DNA of 64,000 nt from Dyella sp. ASV21 (GTDB taxonomy: Bacteria > Pseudomonadota > Gammaproteobacteria > Xanthomonadales > Rhodanobacteraceae): contig NZ_JAELTT010000016.1 in assembly GCF_016428975.1 (NCBI RefSeq), forward strand, positions 1 to 64,000, in the 5' to 3' direction. Of the stretch, positions 16,803 through 25,293 are shown piece by piece. Within the stretch, counting starts at the first letter, position 1. Each line of letters begins with the position of its first letter. Below the pieces are notes generated by a model. That model did no database searches. It had not been told where the DNA came from and saw only the letters and a program-made list of their open reading frames with translations. Made by a program: the position numbers and the translations under genes.

Positions 16803-17267
16803 CGTACTGTTTTGGATCTTTCCCCGCTGCACCGCTCCAGCATCGGCTTCGATCGCGTGCTCGACCTGCTGGAGGCCGCATCCCGCACGCAGCCCGGCGA
16901 CAACTGGCCGCCGTTCGATTCGGTGAAGCTCAGCGAAGACCGCTATCGCCTCACCATGGCCGTGGCCGGCTTCAGCCGCGAAGACATCAACATCACCGTG
17001 CAGGCCAACATGCTCACCGTCAGTGGCGAGCGCAAGGGCGAGCAGGAAGGTGAAGTGCTGCACCGTGGCATTGCCAATCGCCCCTTCAACCGTCATTTCG
17101 AGCTGGCCGAGCATATGCAGGTGACGGGTGCCAAGCTGGAGAACGGCTTGCTGGTGATCGAGCTCAAGCGCGAGGTTCCGGAGGCATACAAGCTGCGTCG
17201 CATCGAGATCGGTGGCGATGTCGCCGTATCGCCGTCGGTGAGCAGCATCCAGAGCCAGGCTGCCTGA
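16800..17267 (+). CDS. Small heat-shock protein, Hsp20/IbpA type
   Basis: A 155-residue alpha-crystallin-fold chaperone that binds unfolding proteins without ATP. The IbpA-like start RTVLDLSPLHRSSIGFDRVLDLLE is followed by the crystallin domain (about 37-140): FDSVKLSEDRYRLTMAVAGFSREDINITV, HRGIANRPFNRHFELAEHM, and ENGLLVIELKREVPE, with a C-terminal tail that ends SIQSQAA. ATG at 16800 was chosen because GAGG lies eight bases upstream; another ATG at 16794 overlaps that site. Control is likely by heat at two levels: a sigma-32-like promoter and a ROSE-like leader. It is followed by a strong terminator. Confidence 0.92.
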   Translation: MRTVLDLSPLHRSSIGFDRVLDLLEAASRTQPGDNWPPFDSVKLSEDRYRLTMAVAGFSREDINITVQANMLTVSGERKGEQEGEVLHRGIANRPFNRHFELAEHMQVTGAKLENGLLVIELKREVPEAYKLRRIEIGGDVAVSPSVSSIQSQAA

Positions 17268-17310
17268 TCCACGGCAGCCCTCGCGGCGACGATAATTGGG
17301 TGTTGATCGA

Positions 17311-17341
17311 GGGTGACGGCTCCGCGCCGTCACCCTTTTTT
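17311..17341 (+). terminator. Rho-independent terminator after hsp20
   Basis: Perfect 9-bp stem, GGGTGACGG at 17311-17319 and CCGTCACCC at 17327-17335, loop CTCCGCG, followed by six T (17336-17341). It separates the hsp20 transcript from the lipocalin gene. Confidence 0.92.
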
Positions 17342-17352
17342 AGGTCGGGACG

Positions 17353-17376
17353 ATCCAATCGACGCGTTCCTGCGTA
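17353..17376 (+). promoter_or_regulatory. Putative ECF sigma promoter of the lipocalin gene
   Basis: CGATCCAATC at 17351-17360, then TGCGTACAAA at 17371-17380: ATCC, 16 bases, CGTA. The same spacing is found before the sigma-chrR operon. It starts just after the hsp20 terminator and would give a leader of about 22 bases before the ATG at 17409, which supports it as the true start region. Confidence 0.6.
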
Positions 17377-17408
17377 CAAACACGTGGTGCTATGGCAGGA
17401 GTGCTCCC

Positions 17409-17951
17409 ATGTGGCGACGTGTCTTACCGTGTTTGAGTGTGCTGGCGACCCTCGCGCCCATGGCGCATGCCCAGGCGTTGGCGAATACGCCGGTAGCTCA
17501 GCTCGATGTCCCGCGTTATCTCGGCCAATGGCATGAGATTGCGCACTTGCCGATGTTCTTCCAGCGCCAGTGCAAGGACACCATTACGGCCACCTACAGC
17601 GCACGCCCGGACGGCAGCATCACCGTGCACAACGCCTGCCGCACGCACGATGGCAGCATGGATAGCGCGGACGGGCAGGCGCGCCGCGTCGAGGGTTCCC
17701 CCGGCGCGTTGCAGGTGCGCTTTGCGCCGGCCTGGCTGGGTTGGTTGCCCTGGGTGTGGGCGGACTATTGGGTGATCGATCTGGACCCCGACTACCGCTG
17801 GGCGGTGGTGGGCAGCCCCAGTCGTCGCTACCTGTGGGTGCTGTCGCGCACGCCCGGCATGTCGCGCAGCCAGTTCGAGCAGCTGCGCGATCGTGCGGCG
17901 CGCCGTGGCTATCCGGTGGATAAGCTCGTTATCGCGGCGCCGCTGGAGTAG
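17409..17951 (+). CDS. Secreted lipocalin (Blc-like)
   Basis: A 180-residue periplasmic lipocalin. A signal peptide (about residues 1-21, ending MAHA) precedes the barrel; the first strand shows the family motif YLGQWHEIAHLPMFFQRQC, and later parts show TATYSARPDGSITVHNAC, DYWVIDLDPDYRWAVVG and LWVLSRTPGMS, all typical of bacterial Blc. Blc-type proteins bind fatty acids or lysophospholipids. There is no lipobox, unlike the second lipocalin that faces it. GCAGGAG lies upstream of ATG at 17409. The last 23 bases overlap the 3' end of the converging lipocalin gene. Confidence 0.9.
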   Translation: MWRRVLPCLSVLATLAPMAHAQALANTPVAQLDVPRYLGQWHEIAHLPMFFQRQCKDTITATYSARPDGSITVHNACRTHDGSMDSADGQARRVEGSPGALQVRFAPAWLGWLPWVWADYWVIDLDPDYRWAVVGSPSRRYLWVLSRTPGMSRSQFEQLRDRAARRGYPVDKLVIAAPLE

Positions 17952-18492
17952 CTGTTGCCGACCATTGCTGTGGCACGCGGCGCAGCTTGCTGGTGTCGTA
18001 GCCCAGCGCGGCCACTCGCTGGGTCAGCGCGGCGTACTGGGCGTCGGAGATGGTCGGCGTGCGCGCCATGATCCATACGTAGTCGCGCTTATTGCGCGCG
18101 ACGATGACGGTGCGATAGTCCGCGTCGAGCCACGCAATGATGTACTCCGCTTTGATCGGCCAGATGAACTGCATGCCCCATACGGCATTACCGCTGTCGT
18201 CTTGCACCGAGCCGGTAGCGTGCATGGTCTTGGGCTTTCCGTCCGGGGTGTCTTCGCGATAGCTGAACGTGGTTTGGATGCGCCCGTCGCCGCGCAGCGC
18301 ATACGACTCCAGCGCATTGCATGCCCGGCGTTCGAAGCGCGAGGGAATGGACGCGATGACGTACCAATCGCCCATGTAGCGCTGCAGATCGACATGGGCG
18401 ACGGGGGTGATCGGCGCCTGCGACGCCGCGCAGCCCGCGATGGGGCTGAGTGCGAGCAGGCTGGCTAGCAGCGGGCAGGCGAAGGCGCGCAT
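17929..18492 (-). CDS. blc: Lipocalin lipoprotein (Blc-like)
   Basis: A 187-residue lipoprotein of the lipocalin family, last gene of the eight-gene lipid operon. The signal peptide ends in ALSPIAGC, a fair lipobox with the lipidated cysteine at about 21. The barrel begins VDLQRYMGDWYVIASIPSRFERRACNALESY and continues with GMQFIWPIKAEYIIAWLDADY and DYVWIMARTPTIS, matching outer-membrane Blc. It may carry or shield damaged or modified fatty acids. The start is ATG at 18492 with CTGAGGAGG upstream, 11 bases after the methyltransferase stop. It converges on and overlaps the other lipocalin gene by 23 bases. Confidence 0.9.
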   Translation of the reverse strand: MRAFACPLLASLLALSPIAGCAASQAPITPVAHVDLQRYMGDWYVIASIPSRFERRACNALESYALRGDGRIQTTFSYREDTPDGKPKTMHATGSVQDDSGNAVWGMQFIWPIKAEYIIAWLDADYRTVIVARNKRDYVWIMARTPTISDAQYAALTQRVAALGYDTSKLRRVPQQWSATATPAAPR

Positions 18493-18503
18493 GGGGGTCC
18501 TCC

Positions 18504-19592
18504 TCAGCTGGGACGCGCAAAGCGATAGTGAGCCACCAACCATTGTTGGCCGTTGGCGTAACCGAACAGTTCCGCGCACGACATCCAGAACATGCGCCAG
18601 CGCTGGAACCACAAGGCCGCCAGCGCCGGGCTGCCATAGGTGCGTGCAAGCACGGGGAAGATGGCCTCGCGCTGGTCATCCTGGCGGGCGAGCCACAGGT
18701 TGGCGGTGCGCTCGTAATGCGTGCCGTCCACCAGCCAGCGCTGTTCGATCGCCAGGTCGCGTTGGAAATGCAGCAGCGTGTCGGCGGCGGGCATCATGCC
18801 GCCGGTGAAAAAGTGCCGCCCCATCCAGTTGTCTTCGCCGTTTGTCTCAAAGGGATAGGCCGCATCGCGATGGGCGAAAATGTGCACGAACAGCTTGCCG
18901 CCGGGGCGCAACCAGCATGCAATGCGCGCCATCAGTTCCTCGTGATTGCGCACGTGCTCGAACATCTCCACCGATACGCAGCGGTCAAAGTGCTCGGCTG
19001 CCAGGTCGAGCTGGTTGACGTCGCAGGTGATGACCTTGACGTTGGGCAAACCCAGTCGCTCGCATTGCTGCATGATCCACTGCCGTTGCGAATGGGAGTT
19101 GGACACCGCCGTGATGCGTGAGCGCGGATAGCGATCGGCCAGCCATAACGTGAGCGATCCCCAGCCGCAGCCCAGTTCCAGAATGTCCTGGCCATCGCTG
19201 AGCTGGGCGCGCTGCGCGTACAGCTCCAGCATCGCCAACTCGGCATCGGCCAGCGATGTATCGGCGTGGGGGAAGTAACAGGAGGAATACTTCAGGCGCG
19301 GCCCCAGGCAGTGCTGGAAAAACTCGGTGGGTACTTCATAGTGCTGCGTGTTCGCCGCATCCGTTTCAATGGCGATGGGGCCGCGACGCAATTGGGCAAT
19401 CCATTGCTGATGGCGCTCCTGCGCGGCATCCACGCCCCCGGCATGAATCTCGCGCAGGCGTTGCGTACACAGTTGGCGAATGCCGGCGCGCAGCAGCGCG
19501 TCCGGTACCAGTCCGCGCTCGGCCAGGCCTAGCAGTCCGGGAGCGGGGCGATCCGCCAGCAGTTCGGCGCGGTCGGTGAGTGCAGTGCTCAT
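18504..19592 (-). CDS. Cyclopropane-synthase-like SAM methyltransferase
   Basis: A 362-residue SAM-dependent methyltransferase of the group close to cyclopropane fatty-acid synthase. It has QHYEVPTEFFQHCLGPRLKYSSCYFP, the SAM loop ILELGCGWGSLTLWLADRYP, ITAVSNSHSQRQWI, and VSVEMFEHVRNHEELMARI, with a C-terminal ALAALWFQRWRMFWMSCAELFGY. This branch lacks the N-terminal domain of classical CFA synthase and is often found in ChrR-linked gene sets. Its methyl acceptor is unknown; an unsaturated fatty acyl chain is the natural guess. GAAGGAG precedes ATG at 19592, and the upstream gene ends 11 bases before. Confidence 0.88.
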   Translation of the reverse strand: MSTALTDRAELLADRPAPGLLGLAERGLVPDALLRAGIRQLCTQRLREIHAGGVDAAQERHQQWIAQLRRGPIAIETDAANTQHYEVPTEFFQHCLGPRLKYSSCYFPHADTSLADAELAMLELYAQRAQLSDGQDILELGCGWGSLTLWLADRYPRSRITAVSNSHSQRQWIMQQCERLGLPNVKVITCDVNQLDLAAEHFDRCVSVEMFEHVRNHEELMARIACWLRPGGKLFVHIFAHRDAAYPFETNGEDNWMGRHFFTGGMMPAADTLLHFQRDLAIEQRWLVDGTHYERTANLWLARQDDQREAIFPVLARTYGSPALAALWFQRWRMFWMSCAELFGYANGQQWLVAHYRFARPS

Positions 19593-19603
19593 GGTGAGCT
19601 CCT

Positions 19604-20380
19604 TCAGGCCTTGGGAAACCAGGGAAACAGCATCGGGGTTCGGCGCTGGTAGTCGCGGTAGTCTTCGCCGCGCGTGCGCAGCGCTTGCGCTTCGGTGAAC
19701 GGCACGCCGCTGATCCAACGCAGGAATACGTACATCACCAGCGGTCCGCTCCAGGTCAGCCACCACAGTGGCGAGCCCACGGCCAACGCCACGTAGGCGA
19801 ACCAGTGCAACCATTCGAAGAAGTAGTTGGGGTGGCGCGAATAGCGCCACAGGCCCTGGCGACAGGTACGGCCGCGTTGCGAGGGGTCGGCACGGAATCG
19901 GGCCAGCTGGCGATCGGCCAAGGCTTCGCCGGCCACGCTGACACACCACAGGACCACGCCCAGGGCAATCCAGCCGGTGACGAACGGCTGCGGATTGGCC
20001 GCCACCGCCATGAAGGGGAGCGCAAACAGCAGCACCAGCGCGGCTTGCGCCAGGAAGAACGCGTAGAACTTCGGCTGGCTACCCTGCCAATGCTCGCGCA
20101 GTTGGCGATAGCGCCCATCCTCCGCTTCATGCCGCACGCGCCGCCACAGATGCACGGCCAGGCGCAGGGACCAGGCCGTGGCAAGCACCGCCAGCAAGGC
20201 ACGCGGCAACGGCGCGCCGCGACCGGTGGTGACCATCAACAGCGCCGCGATGCCCAGACCCAGTGCCCACAGCACATCCACAATGCCTGCGTTGCGATGC
20301 CTGCGTTGCCACTGCCAGCCGGCGCTCATCACCACGATCATGATCAGCGCGAGCAAGCCCATTTGCAGTGCGTAGCTCAT
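19604..20380 (-). CDS. DUF1295 membrane protein (steroid-5-reductase-like fold)
   Basis: A 258-residue protein with six or seven membrane helices, of the DUF1295 family related to steroid 5-alpha reductases and isoprenylcysteine methyltransferases. The signature is at the C-terminal half: GLWRYSRHPNYFFEWLHWFAY, then SGVPFTEAQALRTRGEDYRDYQRRTPMLFPWFPK. Related enzymes reduce or methylate lipid substrates at the membrane with NADPH or SAM; which applies here is not known. Its ATG at 20380 overlaps the stop of the DUF2878 gene by four bases. Confidence 0.88.
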   Translation of the reverse strand: MSYALQMGLLALIMIVVMSAGWQWQRRHRNAGIVDVLWALGLGIAALLMVTTGRGAPLPRALLAVLATAWSLRLAVHLWRRVRHEAEDGRYRQLREHWQGSQPKFYAFFLAQAALVLLFALPFMAVAANPQPFVTGWIALGVVLWCVSVAGEALADRQLARFRADPSQRGRTCRQGLWRYSRHPNYFFEWLHWFAYVALAVGSPLWWLTWSGPLVMYVFLRWISGVPFTEAQALRTRGEDYRDYQRRTPMLFPWFPKA

Positions 20381-20916
20381 GCGTGCCGTGCCTCCATCCG
20401 TTGATGCCAGCGATCGGACAGCTGGCCGAGCAAGGGCAGCGCCAACGCCCAGCACAGCGCGATCCAGCCCAGGCCCAAGGCTTCGGGCGCATGGAATTGC
20501 ACGGCCTGCCAACCGCGCGCCGCGGCCAGATACGCCATGGGCGCGCCCACGCCGCCCAGCAGCGCGGCCAGCCACGGGCGGTGGTGCAGGAACTTCAGCG
20601 AGCGATTGACGGTGGTGGCGAAGCACAGCCACAGCATGAGAATCCACCACGGTGCTCCGTGCGGTGGCGCGGCGGGCACGGGTGCGGCATAGCTCAGCCA
20701 ACCGGTGCCGGCCGCCACGCCGTCCACCAGCACGCCGCACAACAGGGCCGCCAGCAGCAGGCGCAGCTCCAGCCCGCGCTCGTGGCTGGTGCCTACCTGC
20801 CAGATCACGAAGGCGAGCCCCGCGCCCAAGCCCAGCCACAAGTGGTCGCGGGCGGCGCCCCACACGAGCAGCAGCCAGGTGAGTTGATAGCCGACCAGGT
20901 TGCCCCAGACATTCAT
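20377..20916 (-). CDS. DUF2878 membrane protein
   Basis: A 179-residue membrane protein with five hydrophobic segments, such as YQLTWLLLVWGAA, LAFVIWQVGTSHERGLELRLLLAALLCGVLVDG, and WIALCWALALPLLGQLSDRW. DUF2878 proteins are of unknown function and are often seen in this same cfa/DUF1365 gene neighbourhood. Start codon ATG at 20916 overlaps the end of the CFA synthase gene by four bases, and the end overlaps the DUF1295 gene by four, so it is made in step with them. Confidence 0.85.
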   Translation of the reverse strand: MNVWGNLVGYQLTWLLLVWGAARDHLWLGLGAGLAFVIWQVGTSHERGLELRLLLAALLCGVLVDGVAAGTGWLSYAAPVPAAPPHGAPWWILMLWLCFATTVNRSLKFLHHRPWLAALLGGVGAPMAYLAAARGWQAVQFHAPEALGLGWIALCWALALPLLGQLSDRWHQRMEARHA

Positions 20917-22211
20917 GCGGGGCGTGCCCCTTCGCGCGCGGTCCAGCGACTGGTGGCAGGTCGTGCACCCGGCCGCGCCAGCAACAGGTGCGATACGCCG
21001 ATGGCGCGTTCCTCGAAGCCGCCTTCGCAATAAGCGAGGTAGAACTCCCACAGGCGCAGAAAGCGCTCGTCGAAACCTTGCACGCGCGCCTCGGGCAGAC
21101 GCGACATGAAGCGTTCGCGCCACGCATGCAGGGTGCGCGCGTAGGACAGTCCGAAATCCTCCTGATGCACCAGCGCAAGATCGCTGGCGCGCGTCTTGGC
21201 GTCCAGCATGGCGCTGAGCGAGGGAATGAAGCTGCCGGGAAAGATGTGCCGCTTGATGAAATCCACCGACCGCACTGCCTGTGCGTAGCGGTGATCCTCG
21301 ATGGTGATGGCTTGTACCAGGGCCATGCCGTCGGGCTTGAGCAACTGCGCGAGCTTGCCGAAATAGGTACCCATGTAACGCGCGCCGATGGCCTCGATCA
21401 TTTCAATCGACACCAGGCGGTCGTACTGGCCCTCCAGATCGCGATAGTCGCGCTTGAGCAGCGTGATGCGGTGGCCCAGGGCCGCCTGCGCCACGCGACG
21501 CGAGGCCAGCGCGTACTGTTCTTCGGAAATGGTGGTGGTGGTGACGTGGCAGCCGTAGTAGCGCGCCGCGTGCAGTGCGAAGCCGCCCCAGCCGGTGCCG
21601 ATTTCGATCACGCGCTGGCCGGGCTTGAGATCGAGCTTGCGGCAGATCACATCGAGCTTGCGCGCAGAGGCTGCGTCCAGGGTGTCATCCTCCTGCGCCC
21701 ACAGCGCCGAGGAGTACATCAGGTCGTCGGACAGGAACAGGCGGAAGAATTCGTTGCCGAGGTCGTAATGGGCGGCGATATTGCGGCGGCTGCCCGCGCG
21801 CGTGTTTTCGCGCAAGGCATGCCACAAGCGCATCGCCGCGCCACCCAGTCGGGCGATGCCGGTTTCCATCTCATCGAGCAGGTCGCGGTTACGCACCAGC
21901 AGGCGCACCAGCGCGACGATATCGTCACAACGCCACAGGCCATCGCCATAGGCTTCGCCCGCGCCGACGCTGCCGTTGAGGGCGAGCATGCGATAGAAGC
22001 GCGGGTCGTCGATGCGCAGGTGCGGGTGGGGAGCGTCGGCGGGCGCGTGGGCATCGCCCACGGTGATGGTCTCCAGGCCATCGGTGATGGTGATGCGCCC
22101 ATGCCGTAGCGCCTGCATAGCGGTCAGCAGGCGCTGGCGCAGCAGCTTGTCCCAGGTGCCGATGATAGGCATCGGTGTGCTGGACAGGCGGGGCTTGGCA
22201 AGCTCGGTCAT
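20913..22211 (-). CDS. cfa: Cyclopropane-fatty-acyl-phospholipid synthase family protein
   Basis: A 432-residue CFA-synthase family enzyme, which uses SAM to add a methylene (or methyl) group to the double bond of membrane phospholipid acyl chains. It has the N-terminal lipid-binding domain (RITITDGLETITVGD ... LRIDDPRFYRML), then the catalytic domain: NIAAHYDLGNEFFRLFLSDDLMYSSA, the SAM loop VIEIGTGWGGFALHAA, TISEEQYALASRRV, VSIEMIEAIGARYMGTYF and FIKRHIFPGSFIPS. The length fits the longer CfaA type controlled by ChrR in other bacteria. Both ends overlap neighbours by four bases. Confidence 0.92.
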   Translation of the reverse strand: MTELAKPRLSSTPMPIIGTWDKLLRQRLLTAMQALRHGRITITDGLETITVGDAHAPADAPHPHLRIDDPRFYRMLALNGSVGAGEAYGDGLWRCDDIVALVRLLVRNRDLLDEMETGIARLGGAAMRLWHALRENTRAGSRRNIAAHYDLGNEFFRLFLSDDLMYSSALWAQEDDTLDAASARKLDVICRKLDLKPGQRVIEIGTGWGGFALHAARYYGCHVTTTTISEEQYALASRRVAQAALGHRITLLKRDYRDLEGQYDRLVSIEMIEAIGARYMGTYFGKLAQLLKPDGMALVQAITIEDHRYAQAVRSVDFIKRHIFPGSFIPSLSAMLDAKTRASDLALVHQEDFGLSYARTLHAWRERFMSRLPEARVQGFDERFLRLWEFYLAYCEGGFEERAIGVSHLLLARPGARPATSRWTAREGARPA

Positions 22212-23023
22212 GGGCGTTCTCCCAACGTCGGTGCATGCGGTTCGCGCGTCGCAGCCGAGCTGGCGCGTTTGCCGGGATGGTCGTAAACAGGCGTGCGCTT
22301 GAGCCATAGCCGCAGCGCTTGCCAATGAATGGCGCCGACGACTTGTGCGGTCATCAGCGGATAGCGCCACAGCACGCGTGCCAGGCTATGGCCATCGAGG
22401 GGGCGGCGTTGCAGCGACAGCGTGGCATCAAACTCGCTGTGCGCGTCGCGGCTCACTTTCATGTGCACGCGCAGGTCGTCGGCGGGCGCGGTGAAGCGCC
22501 AGTCGTAGGAGCGCTCCATCGCCATGAAGGGCGATACATGGAATTGCTTGTCGAACTGCCATGCGAAGGCGCGTCCGCGGCGCGTGGCAGCGTCGGTCTG
22601 CATCACGTAGGCGTGACGCTCGCCCCAGGGGGTGTTGGTGATCTCCGCCACGATGAAGTCCAGCGTCAGCCCATCCGGCGCAAAGCAGTAATAGAAGGTG
22701 ACGGGGTTGAACACGTAACCGGCATAGCGTGGATGGGTGAGCATGCGGATCGGGCCGCGCGGCACCTCGCCGGTATCGCGTTGCACGCGCAGGCGCACGG
22801 CATCGGCCAGCGGCATGTCCATGGGGCCCAGGTAATCGCTGCGCCGCCACTCGGCCAGATTCGCGCGGCCGACCGACCACAGCCAGCGGTCGCGGAATAC
22901 CTCGTCCAGCTCATCCAGGTCCAGATAGAGCTGTGCCATGCGATAGGTAAAGGCGTGCGGACGCGGTGCGTGGCGCCGATGCGTGACGCGGCCTTCGTAC
23001 ACGGCGCTGGCAAGGGCATTCAT
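22208..23023 (-). CDS. DUF1365 protein
   Basis: A 271-residue DUF1365 protein. Characteristic parts are SAVYEGRVTHRRHAPRPHAFTYRM, YLDLDELDEVF, THPRYAGYVFNPVTFYYCF and AYVMQTDAATRRGRAFAWQFDKQFHVSPFM. DUF1365 genes almost always sit between an FAD oxidoreductase gene and a cfa gene, as here, and are taken to take part in the same lipid modification, though the activity has not been shown. It overlaps the cfa gene by four bases and starts four bases inside the FAD gene. Confidence 0.9.
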   Translation of the reverse strand: MNALASAVYEGRVTHRRHAPRPHAFTYRMAQLYLDLDELDEVFRDRWLWSVGRANLAEWRRSDYLGPMDMPLADAVRLRVQRDTGEVPRGPIRMLTHPRYAGYVFNPVTFYYCFAPDGLTLDFIVAEITNTPWGERHAYVMQTDAATRRGRAFAWQFDKQFHVSPFMAMERSYDWRFTAPADDLRVHMKVSRDAHSEFDATLSLQRRPLDGHSLARVLWRYPLMTAQVVGAIHWQALRLWLKRTPVYDHPGKRASSAATREPHAPTLGERP

Positions 23024-24303
23024 GCCGCTGCCTCCGTGGAGCGCGTGAACATTTCCGTCGTGGGCATGGCAACGTCGATCGCGCCAACGACTTCCATGGC
23101 GCTACGGATGCCGTCTTCGTGGAAGCCCCAGCCCCAGTAGGCGCCGGCGAACCAGGTGCGGCGTTGCCCCTGGATCTCCTGCTTTCGCGCCTGCGCGGCG
23201 ACGGAGCCGGCGGTGTACACCGGGTGGTGGTAGCGCATGCGCCGCAGCACCTTGGCCGGATCGATCAGCTCGGTCTGGTTGAGCGACACGATGAAGGGCT
23301 CGGGTGATACCAGGTCCTGCAACAGGTTCATGCAATAGCTCACCGTACACAGCGCGCCGGGTGTCGCGGGCAAGTACGCGTTCCAGGCTGCCCACGCTTT
23401 GCGCTGGCGGGGCAATACCCGTGCGTCGGTATGGAGCACGGTGTCGTTGGCCTGATAGGGCATGGCACCGAGAATGTCGTGCTCACGGTCGCTGGCGTCG
23501 GCCAGCAGGGACAGCGCCTGGTCGCTATGACAGGCCAGTACCACATGATCGAACGACTCCGCGCCATGCGCGCTCATCACCTGCACCTGCGCGCCGGTGC
23601 GATGGATGGCATGCACCGGGCAACGCAGGCGTTCCTCGACCTGCCAGCGCGCGCGCATGGCTTGTATGTAAGTGGCCGAGCCGCCCCGCACCACGCGCCA
23701 TTCCGGGCGGTCGGCGACTTGCAGCATTTGGTGGTTGGCCATGAACTGCACGAGGTAGCGCGCAGGGAAGTCCAGGATCTGCTGCGCGGGCGAGGACCAC
23801 AGCGCCGACGCCATCGGCACCAAGTGCTCGTCGCGAAAGGTCGCGCCGTAGCGATGCCGTTCCAGGTATTGGCCCAGGCTGGGGCCCGGGCCGGGGTCGT
23901 TCAGCAGCGCGGGCGCTTCGCGGTAAAAGCGCAGCAGGTCGCGCACCATGCCCAGAAAGCGCGGCGACACCAGGTTGCGGCGTTGGCAGAACAGGGTATC
24001 GAGAGTGGTGGCGTTGTATTCCAGCCCGCTGGCCTCGCTGCGCACCGAGAAACTCATGGTGGTGGGTTGCGAGACCACGCCCAACTCCTCGAACAGGCGG
24101 GTGAGTAGTGGGTAATGCGCCGGGTTGTGCACGATAAAGCCGGTATCGACGCGATACAGCCGGCCACCCTGGGCGATGTCATGGGTATGGGTGTGACCGC
24201 CGAGGTAGTCGTTGGCCTCGAACAGGGTCACATGATGATGGCGCGAGAGATACCAGGCGCTGGCCAGCCCCGCGATGCCCGAGCCCACGATGGCGATGCG
24301 CAC
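23020..24303 (-). CDS. FAD-dependent amine-oxidase-like oxidoreductase
   Basis: A 427-residue flavoprotein with an N-terminal Rossmann motif IAIVGSGIAGLASAWYLSR (GSGIAG at 7-12), HHHVTLFEANDYLGGHTHTH, and a C-terminal FAD part GAYWGWGFHEDGIRSAMEV. It is the NAD/FAD-binding partner of DUF1365 and cfa genes in ChrR regulons. In Rhodobacter a flavoprotein of this gene set helps turn methylated fatty acids into furan fatty acids; whether this one does so is not known. GTG at 24303 is used, with GGAGG seven bases upstream; the ORF continues further but only as a shadow of the desaturase. Confidence 0.9.
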   Translation of the reverse strand: MRIAIVGSGIAGLASAWYLSRHHHVTLFEANDYLGGHTHTHDIAQGGRLYRVDTGFIVHNPAHYPLLTRLFEELGVVSQPTTMSFSVRSEASGLEYNATTLDTLFCQRRNLVSPRFLGMVRDLLRFYREAPALLNDPGPGPSLGQYLERHRYGATFRDEHLVPMASALWSSPAQQILDFPARYLVQFMANHQMLQVADRPEWRVVRGGSATYIQAMRARWQVEERLRCPVHAIHRTGAQVQVMSAHGAESFDHVVLACHSDQALSLLADASDREHDILGAMPYQANDTVLHTDARVLPRQRKAWAAWNAYLPATPGALCTVSYCMNLLQDLVSPEPFIVSLNQTELIDPAKVLRRMRYHHPVYTAGSVAAQARKQEIQGQRRTWFAGAYWGWGFHEDGIRSAMEVVGAIDVAMPTTEMFTRSTEAAA

Positions 24304-24305
24304 GC

Positions 24306-25262
24306 TCAGCCCTCCGCCTTGTGCAGCACCCAGGCCGGCACCGGCTTGAGATCCCATACCAGCCCCACGGCGCTCATCAGGCGCAGCGCGTACCAGGTGA
24401 GGTCGATCTCCCACCAGCGGAACCCCTGGCGGGCGGCACCGGGGTAGAAGTGATGGTTGTTGTGCCAACCTTCGCCGAAGGTAATCAGCGCCAGCCACAC
24501 GTTGTTGCGGCTATCGTCGCGGGTGACAAACCGACGCCGGCCAAAGCGATGCGCCAGCGAGTTGATGGTGACCGTGGCGTGGAACAGCACCACCGTGGAG
24601 ACAAAGAACCCCCACACCAGCATCTGTCCGCCGCTGGTGCCCCAGGAGGGCGCCAGCCAATGCAGCAGCACGCCCAGCCCATAGAGCGCCACCGCCAAGG
24701 CGACCGGCACGGCGATGTCGTAGCGGTCCAGCCAGCGCAGCTCGGGGTAGCGCACCAGATCGGGCACGCGTGACTCGTCGGTAAGGAAGGCGGCGGGGGT
24801 GAGGAACCAGCCGGCATGACTCCACAGGAAGCCATGCACGGTGGGGGAATGGGGATCTTGGGCGGTATCGGCGTAGCGGTGGTGATGCCGGTGGTGCGCG
24901 GCCCACCACAGCGGCCCGCGCTGCACGCAGGCGGCGCCGATCAGGGCAAAGACGAATTGCACGGTGCGCGAGGTGCGGAAGGCGCGATGCGAAAAATAGC
25001 GATGATAGAAGCCCGTCAGCGCGAACATGCGCAGCGCGTACAACGCTATGGCGGTGCTCAACGCCACGGTCGAAACCCCGACCCACAACACACCGATGCA
25101 AGCCAGGTGCATGGCGATGAAGGGACCCGCGCGCAGCCAGTCGATACGATCGGACCGGTCGTCCACGCCGCCGCCGGCGCGTGAATCGAACCACTGGCGA
25201 AGACTGGCCTTGCGGCGGCCATCGTGCTTGGCCTGCACGGTGGGCGGTACGTGGGTATTCAT
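24306..25262 (-). CDS. Acyl-CoA/phospholipid delta-9-type desaturase
   Basis: A 318-residue membrane di-iron desaturase with the three histidine boxes: HRYFSH, HHRHHH and HNNHH (in EGWHNNHHFYPGAARQG). Four membrane helices surround them. It should add a double bond to saturated acyl chains in an oxygen-dependent reaction and so make the substrate for the two CFA-type enzymes of the operon. It is the first gene: ATG at 25262 has AGAGGA upstream, and an ECF-like promoter motif ends about 30 bases before it. The next gene begins two bases after its stop. Confidence 0.92.
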   Translation of the reverse strand: MNTHVPPTVQAKHDGRRKASLRQWFDSRAGGGVDDRSDRIDWLRAGPFIAMHLACIGVLWVGVSTVALSTAIALYALRMFALTGFYHRYFSHRAFRTSRTVQFVFALIGAACVQRGPLWWAAHHRHHHRYADTAQDPHSPTVHGFLWSHAGWFLTPAAFLTDESRVPDLVRYPELRWLDRYDIAVPVALAVALYGLGVLLHWLAPSWGTSGGQMLVWGFFVSTVVLFHATVTINSLAHRFGRRRFVTRDDSRNNVWLALITFGEGWHNNHHFYPGAARQGFRWWEIDLTWYALRLMSAVGLVWDLKPVPAWVLHKAEG

Positions 25263-25293
25263 TTGCGAGTCCTCTGCGCCAGTCATCCATCTA

